DNA of 64,000 nt from Arabidopsis thaliana. Its lineage: Eukaryota; Streptophyta; Magnoliopsida; Brassicales; Brassicaceae. The position numbers were made by a program, and so were the translations under genes. Position 1 is the first letter of the stretch. Each line of letters begins with the position of its first letter. Location: NCBI RefSeq assembly GCF_000001735.4, contig NC_003075.7, positions 15,315,001-15,379,000 of the forward strand. Reading direction: 5' to 3'. The notes below the pieces were generated by a model. It saw nothing but the letters and a program-made list of their open reading frames with translations, was not told the DNA's origin and ran no database searches. This document shows, piece by piece, positions 1 through 13,356 of the stretch.

Positions 1-231
1 GCATGATTGCATCTACATATAAAAATAGGTATTGATTTTTTTTTTTTCTTAACCTAAACGAGAAATTAACTGATCAATGAAGTTTCACATCAAAATTAAA
101 TCTCACTCTAGGACCGATTTTCCTGGTTCAACTCTCAAATACATCGGTTCGTTCTGATCATTGATTTGAGTGGCAAAGTCTATAAACCGGGGTAATGCCT
201 TCCCAAACGAAACCAAACCGGACCGAAATTC

Positions 232-1909
232 TCATTTTTTGTGAGCTTCCAAATCAGACATTAGCTTAGCCGGTTTAGCCTTTTTCTGTCGGTACTTGGC
301 ATATGAGTACCACACACCACCAGCTGTGTTGACCACTAAACCGGACACGTTCAAAGCATGTACTTCAACACCACCCAAGAGGACAAAACCGAGCGTCTAG
401 GAGATTAAAAAGGAGGCAAAGATTAGTAAATGATTGCCTCTATAGATTTCATCTCGAAAGAGAGCCAAATGAGGGTTTATACTTACAGTGGAACCAACGC
501 CTTTGAGAACACCAACGATGGTTGTTGTTAGTGCAGAGTTCACAATGGTGCAAAGAAACATGGTGAAGTTGAGGACAATGCCCATAACCAGTGAAAGAAT
601 GAGAATCACCAAGAACGGCAAATAAGAACACTGTCAAAGAAAAAAAAATTGATTTTGACATTTTGAAGAGACTAGTTTCTGAGAATAGCCGCAAGCTTGG
701 AATGATGAAGTTTCTAACCTTTGCAAGTAATAGTGATAGAGAGTTTGGGAATTCGCCGGTAACTATGATGAGGATGGACAAAAATGGGAGAGAAAGGAAG
801 CTGTTATAGAACATTATCTCGATGGAGGAAAGCCCGTCTTCTGCACCAGACTTCTCCACCAGCACAAGGTACATAGTCTGCAGCAATGATGAGAAACAAT
901 ATTCATTTACTCGTATGGGTGAGTGGAGACTGATTTAAGAGAAGGAAAAGAACAAATGAAACCAACCTGGAAAAAGACAGATGTTAAAGCCAAACCATAC
1001 CCAAAAAGATCAAAAGAAAAATCACCAAGAGCTGCAATTACACAGCCTGCAGCGGTAAGTAGTACAGATAGAGCAACCTGAAAATTAAACAAAAGATTCA
1101 GAGCTTGAAACATTATACAAATTCACAATAAAAAATCAACATTCTTATGGTAAGTACCTGAGTTGTTGGTTTGCCTTTACCAAACAAAACCCCAGAAATC
1201 AAAACAGCAAGTGGAGTGAGTCTCTTAATGGCGATATACATTGGAATGTTTACTCCTTTCAAACTTGCAAGAGCAAATGCAACATTAGCATTGTAGAAGA
1301 TAGAAACCGGAAGAAGCTTTTTGGCCGTAGCCATATCAATTCCTTTAGCTCTTGTGTATCCCATTCGTCTACCAAAGTGTATAAGCAAAGAAGTAGCCAA
1401 TTGCTAACACAACCAAACAAAAGCAAACGGGACCGAATTCATAATCAGCATTTACAGGAAGTGAATAATCTCTTTAGATATCTAGTACTTGAGAAATATG
1501 GATATCAGTACCTGAAGAGTAAGAACAGTCATGGAATGTGGATACTGCATAATCACAGCCTTGTTGATAAAAACCATTGCCATTGAAGCAATGCCATATG
1601 AAACAGCTGCGACTAAACTGCATCATAGAACAAACCAGTAAATAAGGTTACTTAAAATGTCTATAGCTTTGATTCTCTATAACTCTCTAGAGATCCAGAT
1701 CTACCCAGATGAAGAACCGCAATTCAAAGTTTCAAAAATCACAACTTTAAGAAGTTATCGAATCCTCTGAACCAATAATTATCACCCCTACTAACTAAAT
1801 CGATCAGAAACATCCCTAATCGAATTGAATTTGAAGAAACAGAGCACTAAAGAAGGAGACTACAGTACCTAATGGACGAGGTAGGCTCCATTTCAGCTTG
1901 AACCTCCAT
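232..1909 (-). CDS. UTR7: UDP-sugar (nucleotide-sugar) transporter, drug/metabolite transporter superfamily
   Basis: Seven exons join without a frame break (1869-1909, 1512-1617, 1158-1403, 967-1077, 719-877, 487-630, 232-396), giving 323 residues. All introns are GT-AG. The protein is a chain of hydrophobic segments with short loops, including a conserved IAIKRLTPLAVL stretch and a lysine-rich C-terminus ending in HKK that could serve in Golgi/ER retrieval. The family exchanges nucleotide sugars for nucleoside monophosphates across Golgi or ER membranes to supply glycosyltransferases. The first ATG is chosen because exon 1 then opens directly into the MEVQAEMEPTSS leader; a second in-frame ATG lies six codons later. 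The exact substrate cannot be read from sequence. The symbol is recalled, not checked. Confidence 0.9.
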
Positions 1910-2223
1910 GGGGAAAGAAGAGTGATTTGAGTTATAAATCTTTGGAAAATTCCTCTCAGGGTACACGTTTCTTGGCAGATTCAACGTGATTTAGACGCAT
2001 TTCGAGAAGAAAGAGCGATTAAAAATTACTTCTTTATCAGATTTTCATTTCAATTTACAGTTTTTTTCCCTTGGATTGAGGATCTTAGTTCTTAAGCGAG
2101 GTTACAGCTTTTTCCAGTGGATTACTAAATTGGACGAGAGAGTAATAGTCAACACTCAAAAAGTCTTTAACCTTCTGTCGGAACAAGAAGGGCTTGCTGT
2201 CCGTTGCTCATCTCATATAGTAA

Positions 2224-2238
2224 GGCCCAAAAGGCCCA
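2224..2238. promoter_or_regulatory. Paired GGCCCA (site II type) elements
   Basis: Two GGCCCA motifs (2224-2229 and 2233-2238) lie nine bases apart in the spacer between the divergently transcribed transporter and first REM gene. Site II elements (TGGGCY) bind TCP factors in plant housekeeping promoters. They sit about 315 bp upstream of the transporter ATG, so assignment to that gene rather than the REM gene is inferred. Confidence 0.45.
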
Positions 2239-2699
2239 AAGGCTTCTTTTTCCAATTAAAACTAATTTTTGTATAGCGAAATTATGATGAAGAAAATCGT
2301 TTCATGGCACGTCAAAAAACTTTCGCACAACAATTTTTTTTTACAAAAGGGTCACTTTTATCAGAACCTAATCTATCATAGAGTTCCCATCAACAAAAAA
2401 CCTATCATAGAGTCTAGTCCTGTGTTAACGTAGGTGATGGGTTGGTTTCATGGTTTACATGGACAATTATTATGGTGTAAGAAAAAGATGATGGGTACAC
2501 ATATTCCATTTAACCAATGTGAAAGATTCACATCACCTTTTTCGATTTTTAATAGATTCGGTTTTACCTTCTCGTAACGTAATTCTAAGAAAAGAAAACG
2601 TCAATCATATTTACTAGGAAAGATAATTATAATTTATTGCTTTTTCTCTCACTCTCTGACCTGAAATCTCCTACTGAGATTTTTGAAGTGTATTCAACA

Positions 2700-4776
2700 A
2701 TGGCGGATCCACCACATTTCTCTCTGTTTCAGCAAAAATTTCGTACCGGAGACAAACCATTTCTCGTAACTGTTTCTCTCCTTTTATCTTTTTGTTTAAG
2801 TTACTGTCTTTGTCATCGTCAAGAACTGGTTCCTTTTTGTTTTATTTTGCAGACTCTTGATGCTGACTTCTTAATGAATCACACGAAAGTGTTACTAAAA
2901 TCGGATGCTTCAGACAAAGTTTGGAAAGTGAAACTGGACGGCGGTAGGCTCTCCGAAGGCTGGGAAGAGTTCGCCTGCGACCAGAAATTCAGAGACGGTG
3001 ACGTTTTGGTTTTCAAACATCATGGAGACGAGGTCTTTCATGTAGCTGTGGTGTCCCCATCTGTTTCCGGCGACATACGTAACGCATCTTCTAGCCAAGT
3101 TATTACGGAAGATACTTATATTGATGTTGACGATGTTGATGATGATGATTATGGACAAGACGACGAAGATGATGATGATGATGATGATGAGGGCGAGGAT
3201 AATATAGGTAAGGTGTTTCATGAAGTATTACACAATCTGTTTTTTTTTTTTTAGTGTAACCGGTATGTTAGTGAAGATTGTTGTGATTCAGAGAACATAT
3301 CGGAGAAGACGGATAAAAGACAAGAAGCAGATTCTTCATCAGACCACTCAGGTTTCATCACAGCACGTGTCACTCGTTATAGCCTCCTTCATGACCGTTT
3401 GGTGACTACTTAAACTCCATTTTAGCTTTGATGTAACATTCAAGATTATAATATTTGTTGAGTGATGTGACTTCTTGATAATGTTTTTGCAGGATCTTTC
3501 TAGAAATTTTACGTTGTTGTTTGGTGGGCACCAAAAAACATGTGAGATCGATGTAGTGGATGAGCAAGGGAGAAGATGGACAATGAAACTTGCCAAAAAC
3601 ATCTCAAGTGGTGTGTTTTACATCAGACTAGGCTGGGGAAACTTCTGCTGCGCTAATGGGCTAACTCAAGGAGACTTATGTAAGTTTAAACTTTTCCAAA
3701 ATGAGGAAAGGCCTGTGCTTTGGTTGTGTCCACAGGAATCTGGCAATGGCCGTAAAGAGAAGAGGACGTTTGATGAAGTTTCCAAAGGAAAGGAGAAGAA
3801 GACCCCTTCACCATTTCTGATAGTAAAGTATACACCTAGCCGTGAGACTACCGGGCAACTAGTAAGTTCAACAACTTGTTGTCATAAACGTTTTTTGTGA
3901 ACATCGTTACGAGTTTAAGCTTTTGATACTGATCATTGAATCTTGTTCAGTCACTTCCAGTGAGTTTCACGAGGAACAATAGCATTAATAAGACTGGGGA
4001 GGTAATTCTGCTGAACCAAGATGGAAGAAAGTGGTCATCTTATCTACAGATAACAGGACTTGGAAGAGGCGCCGGAAGTGAATGGTTTTATTTGAGAAGA
4101 GGTTGGAGAGAGATGTGCGAAGCGAATGGAGTGGGAGTAAATGATTCTTTCAAGCTGGAACTGGTGTGGGAAGGAGCTAATCCTATGTTTAAGTTCTGCT
4201 CCAAGGTGAAACCAAACAACACAACTTTATGTATATGCAAAACATTTTGCCTTTCTTAGTTAGACTTAGATGCAAAAATGTTTCTTTCAGATTGAAAACC
4301 ATGAATACAAGGGAAAAGGAAACCAAAGAACTCGTAAGAAGAGAGCTTGTGAGACTGCTCCACAGCCAAGGAATGTGAAAAAGACTCCAAGATTAGGAGT
4401 AGAGGGACCAGTGTATCAAGTTGATGAGGAGAGAGGACACACTCAGGTTTCAAACAGAACCAACACCATCTCAGGAAATTTACAGCGCTTGCTACCACCA
4501 TCGTGCTCAGTCTCCGATCAGGTGGCTAATGTGAAACAGGGCATTGTAGATAGTCTGAACACTGTGAGACAATGTCGGACTGAGCTTGAGACAAGTGAAC
4601 AAAATCTGCAAGCCTCTTTGCTAGCAATTGACGCCTTAGGTTTGTTCTAGAATCAAGATGTAGTTGTTTTTTCTTGATAACCGATATTTTTGAACTTGGG
4701 TTTCTAATGTTGTGATGATGAAACAGGGGAGAGGATATGGGGAATCAGCAAAATCCTCAGCAGTAATCTGGTTTGA
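2700..4776 (+). CDS. REM34: REM B3-domain transcription factor with three B3 domains (AtREM1/REM34-like)
   Basis: Seven exons fit one frame: 2700-2765, 2853-3207, 3292-3401, 3493-3861, 3951-4205, 4291-4639, 4727-4776, encoding 517 residues. Exon 2 holds B3-1 (DFLMNHTKVLLKSDASDKVW, later FKHHGDEVFHV) followed by a long Asp-rich tract coded by GAT repeats. Exons 4 and 5 each hold one further B3 domain. Exon 6 carries a basic segment and the C-terminal heptad motif (SVSDQVANVKQGIVDSLNTV). The exon 3 start at 3292 was chosen because upstream AG sites run into stops or leave the family frame, while CAG at 3289-3291 restores ENISEKTDK. REM proteins are nuclear DNA-binding factors, often active in reproductive meristems and gametophytes. 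DNA targets cannot be read here. The first exon is shorter (22 codons) than the usual 26. Confidence 0.92.
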
Positions 4777-5296
4777 AGTGAGACTGAAGATGGGGAAAGA
4801 AACAAAGAGTGATTTTCACTAAACTAGGTTTATTCTGTATTTGAGACTTGCAAGTTTTAGAGACTGTACTTAAAAGTTTGTAGTTTGGAAGGGCCTTCTT
4901 CAGTTGTATCAGCAATTTGGACTACTTCACTATATCGCTGAGAAACTAGTAATATTGTAATGCATTGTGAGTTTCAACTTTTGTTGTATTAGTGATATTG
5001 TAATGTTATTTGGTTTTGACATATTTTATTCTTGAGGATTAGAAAATCAACTGTCATAAGACTTGATGAGATAATGCTATACAAAAGGAGTTCTCTATGG
5101 TCAACTAACTCCTTCACTCCATTGTTGAACATGTGGGAAAAGAAACAGACTTTCATCAATTAGAGGGATTATGAGATCAATCTCATTCTCAGGAAAGTTC
5201 TAAAGTCTAGAATGAGCTAACGTCGAGATACAAACAAAGTTTGCAAAAGAGTCCATGCTCCATTTCCTGATCTTCAGTCACTTTTAAACTTGATGT
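4777..5296. other. Spacer between convergent REM genes
   Basis: About 520 bp of AT-rich 3' flank between two tail-to-tail REM genes. No coding potential, RNA gene or repeat was seen beyond putative 3'-UTR sequence. Confidence 0.6.
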
Positions 5297-7194
5297 TTAC
5301 TTGAGGATTTTGTTGATTTCCGACACTTTCTCCCCTGTTTTTTCCAACACAAAGAACCTAATTAGTAAAGAAAATAAACAAGTGTTCATCGGTTATTCAG
5401 ATCATACCTAAAGCATCAATTTCCAGTATCGAAGCTTCTAACTTTTGTCCCTTTCTTTCTAGCTCTGACCGAATCCGTTTTATCCCGGTTAAAGTGTCAA
5501 CAATAATCTGTTTCACCTTTTGCACTTGATCAGAGATTGAGCAATGTGGTTGCCCAGGCTGCAAGTTTTGTGGATCAGCATTGGGTTTATTTGATGCCTG
5601 ATTGCGGCGAGAAGATCCTCTTTCTGCAGAAACTCGAGCTCTCTTTTTGACCCTAGTCTCTGTTTCTTCTTGAGTCTCCCCTCCTTCATCAAATGGTACT
5701 TGTTCTATCTGAAATACAATTCATTAAAAAAATATTCAATACAGCTCATTTTAACACAAAAGTTGACTTGATACGCAAGTTGATTTTTCACCTTGTCCTT
5801 GGACTTGGAGCAGAACTTTAGCATTGGAGTTGTGCCTTCTCCTCGAACAAACTCCAACGTGAAGGTCTCTCCCGTCTTTAACCTATTGGCTGCACAAAAA
5901 CTTCTCCAACCTTTTGCCAAATAATACTTTCCTCCTTGACCATCGCCAGAAGCTACATAGGATGGCCAGTTTCCTCCATTTTTGTCCACTAGTGTTATAT
6001 CCTCTGCCTCCTTTATTTCATTCTCTATTGCAAAGGGTCTCGAGAGACGCTGCATAAGATTCAAATCATCCATAAAGTATTGCACGAAAATGCATAATTA
6101 AACCCTAAACCTAAGATATTAAAAACTTACAAGTTGACCTGACTTGAGCATGTAAGGCTTAAAGGTCATTGTCAGAAACTTGCCCTGCTTCATTGAAGCA
6201 CTCTCTGAAAGATTAACTTTTCTGTTTCCTTTGTAACAGTCTTCTTCTGGAATAGTGTCGTAACACAACCGTAGTAAAGGCCTTTCCCCGTTTTGGACAA
6301 GCTTAAACCTGTAGAATGATCCAGCTTCTAGCCCATTTACTAAGCAGAAGTCTCTCCAGCCTCCACTGATACTAGCCTGATCATTGACTGTACTGTATCT
6401 CAGACCAAGTGTCCATGATTTTCCATGTTTATTCATTAGATCAATCTCACAGCATCTCTCGTTCAGGCCATTTGACCTCGCAAAAGCCTTTATAAGATAC
6501 TGCAAAAGCGTAACGCTTAATACTAATTAGTGTGAAGGTACGAGACTATGCTCTCAAATTATAAGAAGAGAACAGTCAAGTAATTTACCAATCTATCTCG
6601 GCTTAGGTTCGAAGGCGTGACATGCGCAACAAGATAATAGTTTTTGGATGAAGACTCTGCTTCTGTTCTTGGCTTCTTCTTCGACACAATGTTCTTGGAA
6701 TCTGAATACACGTTCCATGCATCATCTTCATCAGCCCTATCTTCGTCAGAGGATATGTACTGTAACTTACAGAAACTGCGACCGGAGGCTGTGACGTGAA
6801 AGGTCATGTCCCCGATTTCCCTGAAAATCACAACGTCGTCATCTTGGAGAGAGTGTACGGTGGAGAAATTTTCCCAGCCGCCGGCGAATCTGCGGCCGTT
6901 CAATTTCACTTCCCAGGTTCTATCGAAAGCGTCCGAGGTCAGTTTCAGTTTTGTAGACTGGTGGTTTTTACCTTCCACGTAAGTCGAAAAAAACTCAGCA
7001 GGAATCATCTGCACGACACCAACATTAACAAGGATGATATATAAACCAGTTATAAGTTTTTTTGAACAATTGTAACAGAGAGAAACATAAAGAAACGAAT
7101 AGAAGAGAGTAATTACGGGACTGGATTTGTGTCCATGAAGAACTATGACGAAGAAATGCTTGTTGGTTGGAGAGGAAATTGCTGGATCATCCAT
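5297..7194 (-). CDS. REM35: REM B3-domain protein with three B3 domains (REM35-like)
   Basis: Six exons join cleanly: 7117-7194, 6589-7008, 6131-6499, 5792-6049, 5408-5708, 5297-5334, giving 487 residues. Exon 1 is exactly 78 nt and carries the family leader [13 protein letters not shown]. Exon 2 encodes B3-1 ([37 protein letters not shown]) plus an acidic linker. Exons 3 and 4 each encode a B3. Exon 5 has a basic, charged region and the coiled-coil-like motif ([20 protein letters not shown]). The last mini-exon supplies [12 protein letters not shown]. It is closely related to the next gene upstream of it, and the three minus-strand genes probably arose by tandem duplication. Expected nuclear DNA-binding regulator; targets unknown. 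Confidence 0.9.
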
Positions 7195-7758
7195 TATTGA
7201 ATAAAGTAATCTCCACAACTCTACTAATAATCTCAGATATATGTGAGTCTGATCTTGAAAATTTTGTCTTTTCCAAGTCTTCTTCGAATTAAAGAAATGT
7301 TTTAATTAAAGAGCATGCAAGTTCTTTCTCGAAAACGCTGAAAGAGACAGAAGCAGTAAATCTGGCAAGGAGACTTTACGTTGAAATTTGATAGGTCAGT
7401 AAGGTGGGGGCCACCACTGTCACGTTTGAAATTTGATAGGTCTATAAAACTGACCTTAATTATTATTTTTTTTGGATTCTCAATTCACTTTTCTACTACC
7501 TACCAATCATCCCACAAGCACACATCTTATCGTTAGACAATCAAACTGATCCCTTTAAACAATCTCACGTCCAAAGGCTATTTAGAAATCAGCTTTACTA
7601 CAGAGTTTCGATTTTCACAAACACGTAAATCATATATCATTTACTAAAGAAACTACTTGTCTTGATTGTTGAACGAGTTCCAGATGGCAGATACTAACAA
7701 GATTTGCAAAAGTTCATGTTCCATTTCCTAATCTTCACTTCCCTTCTAGACTTGATGA

Positions 7759-9658
7759 TTACTTGAGGATTTTGTTGATTTCCGATACTTTATCCCCTGT
7801 TTATTTTCAACATTAAAATTTTAGAAACAAAGAAACAGAATAGTAAAAGAAAACAACTGTTCATCAGTGTTTAGATCATACCTAAGGCGTCGATTTCCAG
7901 CAGCGCAGCTTCTAAATTCCGCTCCTTTAACTCAAGCTCTGACCGAAACCGTTTTATACCAGTTAGAATGTTTACAATACTCTGTTTCACCTTTTTCGCT
8001 TGATCAGAGAATGAGCAGGGTTGAAGTGGTTGCTTGCGCTGCAAGATTTTTGGATCGTCACTGGATTTGTTTGGTGCCTGAGTGCGACGAGAGTGTCCTA
8101 CTTCTGCAGACACTCGAGCTCTCTTTGGTAACGGAGTCCCCCTCTCTTCTGGAGCCTCTTCTTGCTCTATCTGAATACAATTCATTTTAACAGTCTAAAT
8201 ATAGTTCATTATAACAAAAAAGGCGACTTGAATCACAAGGTGTTTATTCACCTTGACCTTGGCCTCGGAGCAGAACTTGAGCATAGGAGTTGTGCCTTCT
8301 CCTCGAACAAACTCCAACGTGAAGGTCTCTCCCGTCTTTAACTTATTGGCTTCACAAAACCTAATCCAACCATGTGCCATGTAAAACTCTCTTCGTTGTT
8401 TGGAAGAAGATACATAGGATGGCCACTCTACTCCATTTTTGTCCACTAGAATTATCTCTTCAGCCTCCTTGATCCCGTTCTCCCTCACAAATGATCTCCG
8501 GAGACGCTGCATAAGCATTCGTGAAGTATTACAAGAAAATGCATAATCAAATTAACCCTAAACCTAAGACGTTGAAAACTTACAAGTTGCCCTGACTGGA
8601 TCATGTAATGCTTCAAGGTTACTGTCAGAAACTTGTTCTGCTTCGTTGAAGCACTCCCATCTTCCCTGCTATACTTTTCAGAAACATTAGCTTTTCCATT
8701 TGCTTTGGAATTGGAACAGTTTCCTTGTGGAATAACTTTAAAACACAATTGTAGCAAAGGCCTTGTCCCATTCCGGACAAGCTTAAACCGGTAGAACGAT
8801 CCGGGTTTCAGCTCATTTGCATGGCAGAAACTTCTCCAGCGTCCACGGATAAAAGCCTGACCAGTTCTTTTGTTGTGTCGCAGACCCAGAGTCCATGATT
8901 CCCCACTTAGATTCATTAGATCAATCATACAACATCTCTTCGTCAAACCATTTGCTCTCGAAAAATGTTTTGTAAAACTCTGCCAAAAAAGAACAAAACA
9001 CAATTTCAATGTTCACATATATATAAATAACTCATAAACAAGAACTCTAAAGAATTTGATGCCAAGTAGTACTAACCACTCGATTTAGGCGTAGGTTGGA
9101 AGCAGTGAGGCCGAGAAGACAATATTTTTCCGATGAAGAAGACTCTGCTTCAAATCTTGATTTCTTCTTCAACGAAATGTTCTTCGAATCTGAATCATCG
9201 TCCCCTGCTTCATCATCATCATCATCACTGTCGTAGTCGCCGGAGCTAGAAGATGTACGTATCTGTGAGAAACTGCGTCCGGAAGGTGTGACGTGGAAAA
9301 CCATCTTCACGTCGAGTCTGAAAACCAAAACGTCGTCGTCTCGAAGACAGTGTGCGGCGGAGAAATCATCCCAGCCGCCGGCGAATCTCCGGCCGTTCAG
9401 TCTCACATCCCAGATTCTATCCGAAGCATCAGAAGTCAGTTTCAATTTCGTTAAGCCAGTTTTACCCTCTAAGTGAGCAGTGAAAAACTCATCAGGAATT
9501 ATCTGCAACAACAGTGACAACTAAATTTGAGTTTCTTGGTAAGTTGAGAGAGAGAGAGAGAGACAGAGAGAGGTTACTAGATTTGAGGTGTGTCCAGCAA
9601 GTGATCTGACGAAAAAAGGTCGGTTGGATCGAGAAGAAGATAGTGGATGATTCGCCAT
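7759..9658 (-). CDS. REM36: REM B3-domain protein with three B3 domains (REM36-like)
   Basis: Six exons (9578-9658, 9077-9502, 8584-8979, 8252-8506, 7882-8170, 7759-7796) encode 494 residues. The gene has the same exon plan as its neighbour: leader exon, B3-1 plus Asp/Glu-rich linker on exon 2, B3-2 on exon 3, B3-3 on exon 4, charged tail with heptad motif on exon 5 ([20 protein letters not shown]), and a final mini-exon ending NKILK. The leader exon is 81 nt rather than 78, one codon longer. B3-1 shows [13 protein letters not shown] and [12 protein letters not shown]. The acidic tract is coded by repeated GAT/GAC triplets, so its length may vary. The function is inferred from the family: sequence-specific transcription factor in the nucleus. 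Confidence 0.9.
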
Positions 9659-10206
9659 TGTTGAACTCTTTAAGTTATTTCTTGAGGTCTTTATGGATTT
9701 TTGGTTTTATAGCCAAATTTGTCTTTTTTTTTTCTTTTTTTTTGTTTAGTCTTATACGTTTTGTTAATAATTTTGTAAATTTAATTCTTCAACCAAGATA
9801 TTTTTATTTTTGTCAGCATTATTTAAATATCATAGCCAAATACCTAATGATAATGTTATGGAACCCATTATTTAAACCCGTTTGATTCATACTATAAGAA
9901 CGAATCGTTTAGATTGGTTCGTAAAAAAAAGAAAATATCCAGTTTAAATTAAAAGTCTATCTTACCATCATTACCAAGACAGACATGTCCCGTTCAGTAC
10001 AACAGTTCAATCACTGGGATACGAATCTAAAGACAATGTCAGTAACTTTATCTTGACGGAGACGTGAATGAGATAAAGGCTATGGGATAATTAATATCCA
10101 AGACAAGTGGAAACGGAAAAGTTCCGAAATATTATCCAGTGACATACTTAACTCCATGGTTGCAAACATAAAGTACCTGGTCCATTTTCTAATCTTTATT
10201 TCTGAA

Positions 10207-12220
10207 TTAAACTTGACTAATGTTGAAGATTTTGCTGATTCCCATTATCTTTTCCCCTGTTTTTGTTTCCAACATCACATTATCAAAAAATCTGGAACCA
10301 AAATAAACCACACACACAATTAAAAGTAGTGTTCACTGGTATTCAGATCATACCTAACGCATCAATTTCTTGCAATGAAGCTTCTAGATTCTGTTCTTTT
10401 ACCTTGAGCTCCGACTGAAACCGCCTTACATCGGTTAAAGTATCCACAATACTCTGTTTCACCTTTTTAACGTGATCAGATATTGAGCAAGGTTGCTTTT
10501 GCTGCAAGTTTCCCGGATCAGCCCTAGTGCTGCGAGATGGCCCTCCTTCCTCAGTAACTTGAGCTCTCTTTTCGACCCGATTATCAGTTTGTTCTTCAGC
10601 CAGTGGTGCTTGATCCGTCATTCGGGGTTTCCTATCCGCAGTCTTATGGCCATCAGATGATGCTGCTTGTTTCACCTGAACACAATTCGTTTTAAAACAA
10701 CGATTTCACAATAGCAAAAGCCAAGAACAAAGACTGTAACTGATTTTATGTTAACCTTGGAACAGATCTTGAGAATTGGAGATGGTCCTCCTCGAATAAC
10801 CTCCAATGTGAAGGGATCACCAACATTCTTTACGCCATTAGCTACAAAGAAATCTTGACAACCTCTATTGTAAAACTGATCGCGTCCCTTGATGTTAACT
10901 AGATGCGACTTCCACTCTATGCCATCTTTGTTCAATACAGTTACCTCTCCTGCTTCCACGATCCCGTTCTCTCTTGCGAACGATGCAGGAAGAAACTGTA
11001 CATTTTCAACACATTTAAGCGAATGACAACACAAAAAGACTTGAAAAACACCTAGAACAAAGGTCTTGAAAACTTACAAATTGACATGACCTGAACACGT
11101 AAGGTTTAAGATCAAACGTCAGAATCTTGTTCTGATTCAATGGAATAGTCTCTGAGCAATTCTCAGATTCTATCTCATCACCTTCAATTTCAGAAACATT
11201 TCGTTTTTTTCTTGCTTTGGAAGAGTTTCCTTCTGGAATGCTAGAGGCGTTGGGACACAGCTGTAGCACAGGTTTTATTCCGCTTTGGACAAGCTTAAAC
11301 CTACAGATAGATCCAGCTTTGATCCCGTTATTACGACAAAAACTTCTCCATCCTCCACGCATAAAAGCCTGACCAGTTTTTTTGTTGTGTCTCAAAAGCA
11401 GAGTCCAAGATTTTTCATGTTCATCCCTCAGATCAATCTCACACTCTCTCCTGTCCAGACCATTTGACCTTGCAAATTTGCTTAAAACACACTGCAAAAT
11501 CACAACTTCATATATATTGTAGCAAAAGAATAGAATGAGAATTGTATTAAAGATTCCAGCGAAGTAGTAATCACCATATTATCTCGGAGTAGGCTTGAAG
11601 GTGTGACGTGTGCAACAAGATAAGATTTGTCTGATGAAGACTCTGTTTCTTTTCTTGCTCTCTTCTTCGACGAAATTTTCTTTGAACAAAAATCATCTTC
11701 GGATATCGAATTGTCATCATCATCTCCTACATCGTCGTCTTCATCATCATCAAAAACAGTGCGTTCATCATCATCATCGTCAGAGGTAGAAGAAGAGATT
11801 AACTGTATCTGAGAGAAACTACGTCCGAAGGGTGAGACGTGGAAGACCATGCCTCCGTCGTGCCGGAAACTCAAAAGGTCGTCGTCTCTAACAGAGTGGG
11901 AGACGGAGAAATCTTTCCATCCGCCGGCGAATCTCGCGCCGTCCAATTTCACGTCCCAGTTTCTGTCCGAAGCGTCAGAAGTTAGTTTCATATTCGTTGA
12001 CTGAATCTTACCATTGAAGTGATTCCAAATGAACTCAGTAGGAATGATCTGCAACCACAACAATTAAGAAAAACAGAACCGATTGATGCATTGTAACAGA
12101 GACATGGAAAGAGACGATGAGATAGAGACAGTGGAAAAGTACAGGATTGGATTTTTGTCCAGATAGATCTATGATGAAGAAAGCTTTGTTGGTTGGGGAG
12201 GGAATCAGTGGATCCGCCAT
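10207..12220 (-). CDS. REM B3-domain protein with three B3 domains
   Basis: Six exons (12143-12220, 11575-12048, 11078-11491, 10756-10995, 10354-10675, 10207-10256) encode 525 residues in one frame. Exon 1 is 78 nt with the leader [14 protein letters not shown]. Exon 2 holds B3-1 ([25 protein letters not shown]) followed by the longest acidic linker of the cluster, coded by GAT/TCA triplet runs. Exons 3 and 4 are B3-2 ([17 protein letters not shown]) and B3-3 ([18 protein letters not shown]). B3-3 has an irregular central loop, with a RGCQDFF replacing the usual RGWRSFC. The C-terminal motif is [20 protein letters not shown]. It corresponds by order to the third gene of the minus-strand trio, recalled as AT4G31630. 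Confidence 0.9.
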
Positions 12221-13356
12221 TGTCGAACAGCTAAAGTAATTATTCTCTGAAAATTTGCCTCTTCGAATTATTCTTCGCTGGCGTTATAGTAAGGTTTATA
12301 ATCTAAAGTCTAAACTCCGTTATTCATTCTCATTAAACACCTGATTTATTGTCATTAACTAAATAATGACTGTGTTAAAAAAAAAACTAAAAAAACTAAA
12401 TAATGACTTGGTGAACAAAATTATTTAATGACAAAGATATTTCTTGATAAACGCATTAATAACCGAAGGCTTTTTTTTTTCTTCTGATTTGATCGATGTA
12501 GGACTGAAAAGTAAGTCAGAAGAATAAGTTTCAACCCAATTTCTAAAAATCTAATCGTTTGATTTGATTATTTTTTTCCCAGGATTAAAAACTTTATTTT
12601 ATTCTATTTGATATCTATATAGTAAAAATCAACACTATTCAATAACAAATTTTTGTTCATTCATAACTGATATCAAACTATTAATGTATTAATTAAATGA
12701 GTCAACAAAATAAAAATTCATATATTCTTTGTAAAGTTTAAGTTATTTGGATCTTTATGTTGTTGATTCATTTAGCTAACACATTTATATCTACATTTTT
12801 TTTTGTTCAACCCTTTTTTTACATTTATATCTAGAGATATTGGAAGAAAAATGTAATGAGTTTATTGTGTTACTTCTTCTTTTTTCATATACAACAGATT
12901 TATTTCTTTTACGTTAAACTTTATATATTGACAGATAAATTTTGATAGCAACAGTTAACATAGTGATTTATCTTTTTGTCAACCATTTAATTAACATGCA
13001 TAAGATTGGTCAATTTATTCCCTGCTTTATGTGATTTAGTTAGTTTTTTCATAAGTTGAATAACAGAGACTAATGAAGACACTGTTTACAAAAATTATGT
13101 AAGTTTTATTCACATAGTTAATTTTATTGAGGATCCCATTACTGTTTCTATTAGGGCATGTCAGAAGACTTCGAAGTAAGCAAAACCAAAAGAGTAAAAA
13201 CTATCTTTTCGCTTTTTGCATTATTGGATTTAAGTAGAATTGTAAAATTAAAGAAGTAAACAGAGTAGTACTCTTCCAAAGCAACTCAAAAGCTCCAAAA
13301 TTTCTGTGAATCTCCCCAAGAACACTTTTTGGATCTTTAATTCGAAGTGATCGGCA
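12221..13356. other. Gene-free spacer, 5' flank of a plus-strand REM gene
   Basis: About 1.1 kb of AT-rich sequence between divergently transcribed REM genes. No supported ORF. From about 12728 onward it is near-identical to 15251-16139 apart from an insertion there, so it is the promoter part of a duplicated block. Confidence 0.7.

Noticed and set aside
2076-2276. 66-codon open frame upstream of the first REM gene
   Set aside because: Lies in the bidirectional promoter spacer and overlaps site II motifs; no recognisable protein features.
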